A stretch of 64,000 bases of DNA. Source: Acetobacter sicerae. Lineage in GTDB: Bacteria > Pseudomonadota > Alphaproteobacteria > Acetobacterales > Acetobacteraceae. Numbering within the stretch: position 1 is the first letter of the stretch; every line of letters starts with the position of its first letter. The position numbers and the translations under genes were made by a program. Positions 59,761-64,000 of the stretch are shown here, in pieces. The notes under the pieces are model-generated. The model was not told the DNA's origin and made no database searches. It saw only the letters and a program-made list of their open reading frames with translations. The stretch covers positions 186,001 through 250,000 of the forward strand of contig NZ_JAAABN010000004.1 in NCBI RefSeq assembly GCF_011516765.1. Direction: 5' to 3'.

Positions 59761-60783
59761 TCAGGCTTCCTCGGTGACACGCGTCAGACAGGACAGGAAT
59801 GTGCCGTCGAGATAATTCTGCGCCATGGTCAGCGAGTCTTCGAGAAAGCCGGGTTCCAGCGCACGAGCTTCCGCAGAATGCTGATGGGTCGTGAACCATC
59901 CGACCATCAGCAGACGTCTGAGCATCAACAGGGCGGGAATAATCTGGATGTCAGCCTCGGACAGAGGACGTATCTGGGTATACCCGCATAGCCAGGACGT
60001 GGTGATGGCGTCGATATCCTTGCTGCATTCCATGAACGTGCAGGCGCAGGCAAATTCGTACATGTGCCAGCCGAAACCACAATCATCGAAATCAATGATG
60101 CTGGTCTGGTCACCACTATGCAGGATATTGGTCAGCCTCATGTCGCCATGCAGCAGCCCCCAACGGTTGTCCGGACTGCCATAACGCTCCAGTTCAGCAC
60201 GTACCCTGCGATCGGCCGTATCAAGCAGCTGCGTCTGCTCAGCCGTCATGTTGCGGGTATGCCGCCAACAGCCCCACATGGCGTTCTCGCCGACAGCCAC
60301 TTCAACATCCCACACAGGACGTTTCAGGTTTTTGAGCGCGGCGTGCCTGCTGGTATAATTATGTAGCTGCGCGGAGATACGTCCCAGTTCATGAAACTTG
60401 TCGGGCAGACCGTCTTCCGACGGCATCCCACCGGGCTGATAGGCGAATAGCACAGCATGTTGCTGCTGCTCCCCTTCACCCGCATGAGCCAGCATGGTCC
60501 CATCCTGCGTTGGAAGGATCGCTGGTGTATTCAGGATGTTATCATCTCGCAGATGTTCGATGAAGGTGATTTCCGAAAGGATTTCATCCACACTGCGATA
60601 ATGAGGACGATGCAGTCTGAGGATAAAAACCTCACCCGTCGGCGTATCGACCCTGTAAACAGCGTTTTCAGAAAAACTTAGCAGAGACCAGTTGGATTCC
60701 GGATCAATTCCATAGAGAGGCAGAAAAGGCGCGACATTGTCCTGCCAGTTCCATGAGGTCTGTTCCCAGGCGCGTGCGGTCAT
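59761..60783 (-). CDS. Aminoglycoside-phosphotransferase-fold kinase, hydroxylysine-kinase-like by context
   Basis: A 340-residue APH/choline-kinase fold protein. Seen: the nucleotide-binding strands NAVYRVDTPTGEVFILRLHR, FAYQPGGMP in the hinge region, the catalytic loop LLHGDMRLTNILHSG (HxD...N) and the metal motif IIDFDDCGFG. Resistance is not implied; in this operon a small-molecule kinase acting on a hydroxylated amine is more likely, as hydroxylysine kinase belongs to the same fold and works with an aminotransferase-like phospho-lyase. Start: GGGAG gives good spacing to ATG 60783; the frame also allows ATG 60798, which would form a TGATG overlap with the aminotransferase stop. Confidence 0.88.
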   Translation of the reverse strand: MTARAWEQTSWNWQDNVAPFLPLYGIDPESNWSLLSFSENAVYRVDTPTGEVFILRLHRPHYRSVDEILSEITFIEHLRDDNILNTPAILPTQDGTMLAHAGEGEQQQHAVLFAYQPGGMPSEDGLPDKFHELGRISAQLHNYTSRHAALKNLKRPVWDVEVAVGENAMWGCWRHTRNMTAEQTQLLDTADRRVRAELERYGSPDNRWGLLHGDMRLTNILHSGDQTSIIDFDDCGFGWHMYEFACACTFMECSKDIDAITTSWLCGYTQIRPLSEADIQIIPALLMLRRLLMVGWFTTHQHSAEARALEPGFLEDSLTMAQNYLDGTFLSCLTRVTEEA

Positions 60784-60797
60784 GGCGCATTCTCCCA

Positions 60798-62057
60798 TCA
60801 GAAAGGTGAACTGGCGGAAATGGCGTCTTCCAGCCTTTGCAGGATGTCATCCACCTGCCCGGACTGAAGCAGCAGACCCGGCTTGAACTGGAGCACGCGC
60901 GGATCAAGCGTGGAGAAGATGGCCCACACGCCGCGCTTGTACAGCTCCCGCATGACAGGCTTCGCCCCTTCCGCCGTGGCGAATTCCAGACCGATGATCA
61001 GGCCTTCCTGTCGGATACCCACGAACCAGTCGGCATGACGACTTCGGATACCCGCAAGGCCTGCTGCAAACTGCGCAATGATCGCCTGCACATTGGTGAC
61101 GGTTTCAGGACTTGTCGTCAGATCGAGAACGGCGTTCGCCACGTAACACCCGACTTCCGAACCGGAGAAAGTAGACATGTGCGCAAAGCCGTCCTGCTCC
61201 AGCCAGCCGCTGGCCTGCTTTGTCAGCAGCAGCGCACCGAAGGGGTAGATGCCGCCACCCAGTCCCTTGGAGGTGACGAGAATGTCGGGGCGCACATCCT
61301 GACGGGAAACGGCCCAGAGAGCGCCGGAACGCATCAGTCCGGTCTGCACTTCATCCGCGATATAGAGCGTGCCGGCCTCGTCGCACATACGGCGGATCTC
61401 TGCGAGATAACCCGGAGCCGGAAGGGGAAAACCGTAGGTCGCCGGAATGGTTTCCATAATGACGGCCGCCGCGGGTTCCGCTTTCAGCGCGGCCTGCATG
61501 GCGTCCAGATCGTTGAACGGCACCTGCACGAACTCTTCCGGACGATCCGCAAGGAAAAGCTGGCTGAACCGTTCGTCGCCTGTCGCGACGGCGAGGCCGG
61601 TGTGTCCGTGATAGGCCTTGCGGATGGAGATAATGCGGCGACGTTTTGTGGCGTAACGGGCGCTCTTGATGGCCAGATCAATGGCCTCGCTGCCGCTGGT
61701 GGCATAGGCGACCCGCTCGAACGGCTCTCCGGAGAGCTTGAGCAGCTTCATCGCCAGCGCCGTCCGGGAAGGAGACGGGAAATGATGATTGCCGATATCG
61801 AAATACTGCAAGGCGTCGGTCAGCGCCGCAATGAGATCGGGGTTGCGGTGACCGAGATTGTAGGTGCCGCCGTTGAGATGCACGTCGATCAGTTCGTGCC
61901 CGTCCACGTCGGTCAGTACGTAACCTTCACGCTTCCCGATTACGAGCGGCACATCCACACTCTGCCAGAACCGGGTCTTGTCGGGATTCCAGAATTCTTC
62001 CGACGCGGCGAGAATATCCGCCTTGCTCTCAAAACCGGCCAGATACGGATTGGCCAT
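60798..62057 (-). CDS. Class III PLP-dependent aminotransferase or phospho-lyase
   Basis: The 419 residues are a fold-type I class III enzyme: GYVLTDVDGHELIDVHLNGG, NLGHRNPDLIAAL, YATSGSEAIDLAIKSARYAT, KAYHGHTGLAVATGD, ADEVQTGLMRSGALWAV and the PLP lysine in LVTSKGLGGGIYPFGALLL, then MSTFSGSEVGCYVANAVLDL. GGGAGAG lies 6 bases before the ATG. It is first in an operon with an APH-type kinase and APC permease and is divergent from an AraC-type regulator. Animal AGXT2L enzymes of this class are phospho-lyases for phosphoethanolamine and phosphohydroxylysine, a possible model. Omega-amine transaminase activity is the alternative. Confidence 0.92.
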   Translation of the reverse strand: MANPYLAGFESKADILAASEEFWNPDKTRFWQSVDVPLVIGKREGYVLTDVDGHELIDVHLNGGTYNLGHRNPDLIAALTDALQYFDIGNHHFPSPSRTALAMKLLKLSGEPFERVAYATSGSEAIDLAIKSARYATKRRRIISIRKAYHGHTGLAVATGDERFSQLFLADRPEEFVQVPFNDLDAMQAALKAEPAAAVIMETIPATYGFPLPAPGYLAEIRRMCDEAGTLYIADEVQTGLMRSGALWAVSRQDVRPDILVTSKGLGGGIYPFGALLLTKQASGWLEQDGFAHMSTFSGSEVGCYVANAVLDLTTSPETVTNVQAIIAQFAAGLAGIRSRHADWFVGIRQEGLIIGLEFATAEGAKPVMRELYKRGVWAIFSTLDPRVLQFKPGLLLQSGQVDDILQRLEDAISASSPF

Positions 62058-62253
62058 GACGTCTCTCCCACACTCTCACACATGGCCATCCGCATGGTGG
62101 CCTCATGGAAACAGCGTAGGCACGCAAGGGAGAACGGATAATGACAGACGGGCACAATCTCATGACATCCGACAACGAATGCGTTGCGAAAAAGAAATGA
62201 ATTGACAGAAGGGCCGCCGCTCTTTCACCCTGTCTTTTCTTGCGCGATCCGAT

Positions 62254-62275
62254 GGTCGGACGGAGAAGTCCGACC
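62254..62275. promoter_or_regulatory. Perfect inverted repeat upstream of the AraC-type gene
   Basis: GGTCGGAC-GGAGAA-GTCCGACC lies 25 bases before the regulator start, in the divergent spacer (62058-62300). It could be an operator or a leader hairpin. A second, imperfect repeat (GGCCA ... TGGCC, 62084-62102) lies closer to the aminotransferase gene. Confidence 0.4.
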
Positions 62276-62300
62276 TGCCATCATGGGAGATAGTGGCGGA

Positions 62301-63353
62301 ATGACACGTCTGCCAACTCAGGGACGTTCCGGTTCACCGGCTTCATCCACGACGGTTCTGGCCTCCGTCGTTTATGGACTGGATGCCTTCATTGCGCGTC
62401 TCGGGGCGCAGCCCGTGGATGTGTTCAGCCGGTGCGGCCTTGAAGGACGACTCAGCAGCACCCCGTCCGAGACGGTTTCTCTGGACGCCTACTGTCGCAC
62501 GCTGGATTACGCGGCAAGCAAAACGGCAACGGCAAATTTTGGTTTATGGTTCGGCCATCAGTTCGCGCCCCGCCGTCTGGGCATGCTGGGCTACGCCGCC
62601 CTCTCCTCTTCCATTCTGGGCGATGCGCTCGACAATCTGGCAACGTTCTTTCCGATCCATCAGGACAACAGCATCGTCACTCATTCCAGACAGGGTGAGA
62701 CTGCCCGTCTGGATTATGATGTTGGCGACCCGCTCCTTCACGACCACCGTCAGGATGCCGAGCTGACTCTCGCCGTATTGTGCAACATCATCAGGGACGC
62801 CTGCGGCCAGAACTGGACACCTGTAGCCGTGCATTTTCGCAACAAGGCGCCGTCCTGCACGAATGAACATGAAAAGGTGTTTGGCTGTAAGGTTCTTTTC
62901 GGACAGGAAACAAACTCCATCCTGTTTCCATCAGCCAGTCTCGCCACACCGATGCCAGCCGCAGACGGGCTCCTGTTCAGCGCAATCAAGGATGGACTGC
63001 TCCAGATACAGGCGCACAAGCAGTCACTTGAACAGGATTTTCTGTTGCAGGTCCGCAGCGTCATCCTTGATCTTCTGCCGCACGGCCATCCTTCCATCAC
63101 TCAGGTTGCAGAGCGGCTTGGCTGTCCCTACTGGACCCTTCAGCGTCGGCTGGCCGCGAGCGGCTTCACGCACCGGCTTCTGGTGGAAGACGTGCGCCGC
63201 CAGCATGCGCTGAAATACCTGCGGAATAGCGAACATTCCGTGTCACAAACAGCATTTCTTCTGGGCTATAGCGAAGGCAGCGCCTTCACGCGGGCTTTTA
63301 CCCGCTGGCATGGATGCTCCCCACGGAGCTGGCAGAGCACGACCGGCGGCTGA
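62301..63353 (+). CDS. AraC-family transcriptional regulator with OruR/QhpR-type N-terminal domain
   Basis: From ATG 62301 (GGCGGA and GGGAG upstream) the 350 residues have an N-terminal ligand-binding domain of the arabinose-binding-like type: VYGLDAFIARLGAQPVDVFS, CRTLDYAASKTATANFGLWF, RRLGMLGYAALSSSILGDAL. A C-terminal double HTH follows: HPSITQVAERLGCPYWTLQRR and ALKYLRNSEHSVSQTAFLLG with YSEGSAFTRAFTRWHGCSPR. Relatives of this class control amino acid or amine catabolism (for example ornithine). It is divergent from the aminotransferase-kinase-permease operon, which is its probable target. The frame is open to 62184, but upstream Met codons lack binding sites. Confidence 0.9.
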   Translation: MTRLPTQGRSGSPASSTTVLASVVYGLDAFIARLGAQPVDVFSRCGLEGRLSSTPSETVSLDAYCRTLDYAASKTATANFGLWFGHQFAPRRLGMLGYAALSSSILGDALDNLATFFPIHQDNSIVTHSRQGETARLDYDVGDPLLHDHRQDAELTLAVLCNIIRDACGQNWTPVAVHFRNKAPSCTNEHEKVFGCKVLFGQETNSILFPSASLATPMPAADGLLFSAIKDGLLQIQAHKQSLEQDFLLQVRSVILDLLPHGHPSITQVAERLGCPYWTLQRRLAASGFTHRLLVEDVRRQHALKYLRNSEHSVSQTAFLLGYSEGSAFTRAFTRWHGCSPRSWQSTTGG

Positions 63354-63547
63354 GCATGACGGAAAACATCTCTTTGTAAACAGGGGGTATTTTTCGAGCG
63401 CTATGGCAGATTCCCTGCGCGCCATGAGAGACGTTCCTGCTCATGAGAAGGAAACATTCATGCGTGTTTCCCTCTCACGCGACCATTCCGCTCACCAAAA
63501 ACAGCCGCTCGACTCAGAAAATCAAAAACGTCCGTTCCTATAAAAAC

Positions 63548-64000
63548 CTACCGCTCTCCATCGATATAACGAGCCCGAACATGCCGCAGATAGCCCTCGG
63601 CACCCAGCGGCTTTCCTGTAGCAGCGCTGATGATATCCTGCGTCGAAGCACTACTGCCGCTTTCATGCACCGCAGTACGAAGCCAACCCAGAAGGTTACT
63701 GAACTCACCACGCTGGATTTCATTCTCGATTTCCGGCAACGCCGTCTTCGCCGCCGCGAACAACTGCGCCGCTGTCAGCGCGCCCAGCGCGTAGCAGGGG
63801 AAATAGCCCCACAAACCCAGCGGCCAGTGAATGTCCTGCAAACATCCGCGTCGATCGTCCGGGACATCCAGTCCCAGCATATCCTTGATACGGGCATTGA
63901 ACGCTTCGGGGAGATCCTTCAGCGCCAGCCGCCCTTCGATCATGGCGACCTCAAGCTCATACCGGACGATGATATGCGCCGGATAGGTGACTTCGTCCGC
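63548..64000 (-). CDS. M32-family carboxypeptidase, C-terminal part; 5' end beyond the window
   Basis: The last 150 residues of a thermostable-carboxypeptidase (Taq) type metalloenzyme. The frame runs to the window edge as ADEVTYPAHIIVRYELEVAM, a signature of the family, then IEGRLALKDLPEAFNARIKD, LGLDVPDDRRGCLQDIHWPL, LWGYFPCYALGALTAAQLFA, and the end SGSSASTQDIISAATGKPLG with YLRHVRARYIDGE. The HEXXH zinc site lies further upstream, outside the window. The 195 bases between the AraC-type stop and this stop hold nothing recognised, and no clear terminator. Confidence 0.95.
   Translation of the reverse strand, partial: ADEVTYPAHIIVRYELEVAMIEGRLALKDLPEAFNARIKDMLGLDVPDDRRGCLQDIHWPLGLWGYFPCYALGALTAAQLFAAAKTALPEIENEIQRGEFSNLLGWLRTAVHESGSSASTQDIISAATGKPLGAEGYLRHVRARYIDGER

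Noticed and set aside
59761-60783. Aminoglycoside resistance gene
   Set aside because: The APH fold is shared by many small-molecule kinases, and the operon context is catabolic.

Overview
The window is 64 kb of a chromosome, almost certainly from an alphaproteobacterium of the acetic acid bacteria (Acetobacteraceae). This is inferred from the gene order, the alphaproteobacterial form of MraZ, FtsL and FtsZ, the alanine- and histidine-rich secreted proteins, the moderately high GC content, and a double-hairpin intergenic repeat that I associate with this family. The genus cannot be fixed by eye. No rRNA, tRNA, CRISPR array, transposase or phage gene was seen. Most of the window is core genome, with accessory pieces at about 17.0-23.3 kb and 58.2-64 kb.

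Layout. 1-9.4 kb: the 3' end of accC, purH, a duplicated-domain periplasmic protein, then minus-strand metK-trmB, dapB and cardiolipin synthase, followed by yraN and a small secreted histidine-rich protein. 9.4-16.8 kb: a minus-strand purine operon, purC-purS-X-purQ-purL-bolA-grxD, where X is a periplasmic four-cysteine Rap1a/Tai-like protein joined to its neighbours by ATGA overlaps. A maltose-type acetyltransferase and purB lie upstream. 17-23.3 kb: an accessory block with a TonB-dependent receptor plus flavin-dependent monooxygenase, a very AT-rich spacer, small unknown genes and an HSL-type esterase. At 23.3 kb lies the RNase P RNA gene, rnpB.

24-44 kb is a complete division and cell wall cluster: mraZ-rsmH-ftsL-ftsI-murE-murF-mraY-murD-ftsW-murG-murC-murB-ddl-ftsQ-ftsA-ftsZ. 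Most junctions are ATGA, GTGA or TGATG overlaps, so the genes are likely translationally coupled. Three CCCA/TGGG boxes with an exact 10-bp period lie upstream of mraZ and look like its autoregulatory operator. A terminator-like hairpin separates ftsL from ftsI, and ftsZ has its own good promoter overlapping the ftsA stop. lpxC, bamD, recN and ligA follow. Several envelope proteins carry long low-complexity tails; FtsL is the extreme case.

50-58 kb holds ppdK with its regulatory kinase/phosphotransferase, a small acidic protein, a nicotinate phosphoribosyltransferase and a class II DAHP synthase with a readable promoter. 58-63.4 kb is a catabolic-looking minus-strand operon (class III aminotransferase, APH-fold kinase, APC permease) with a divergent AraC-type regulator. 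By analogy with hydroxylysine and phosphoethanolamine breakdown, it may phosphorylate and then eliminate an amino-alcohol compound. The window ends inside an M32 carboxypeptidase gene.
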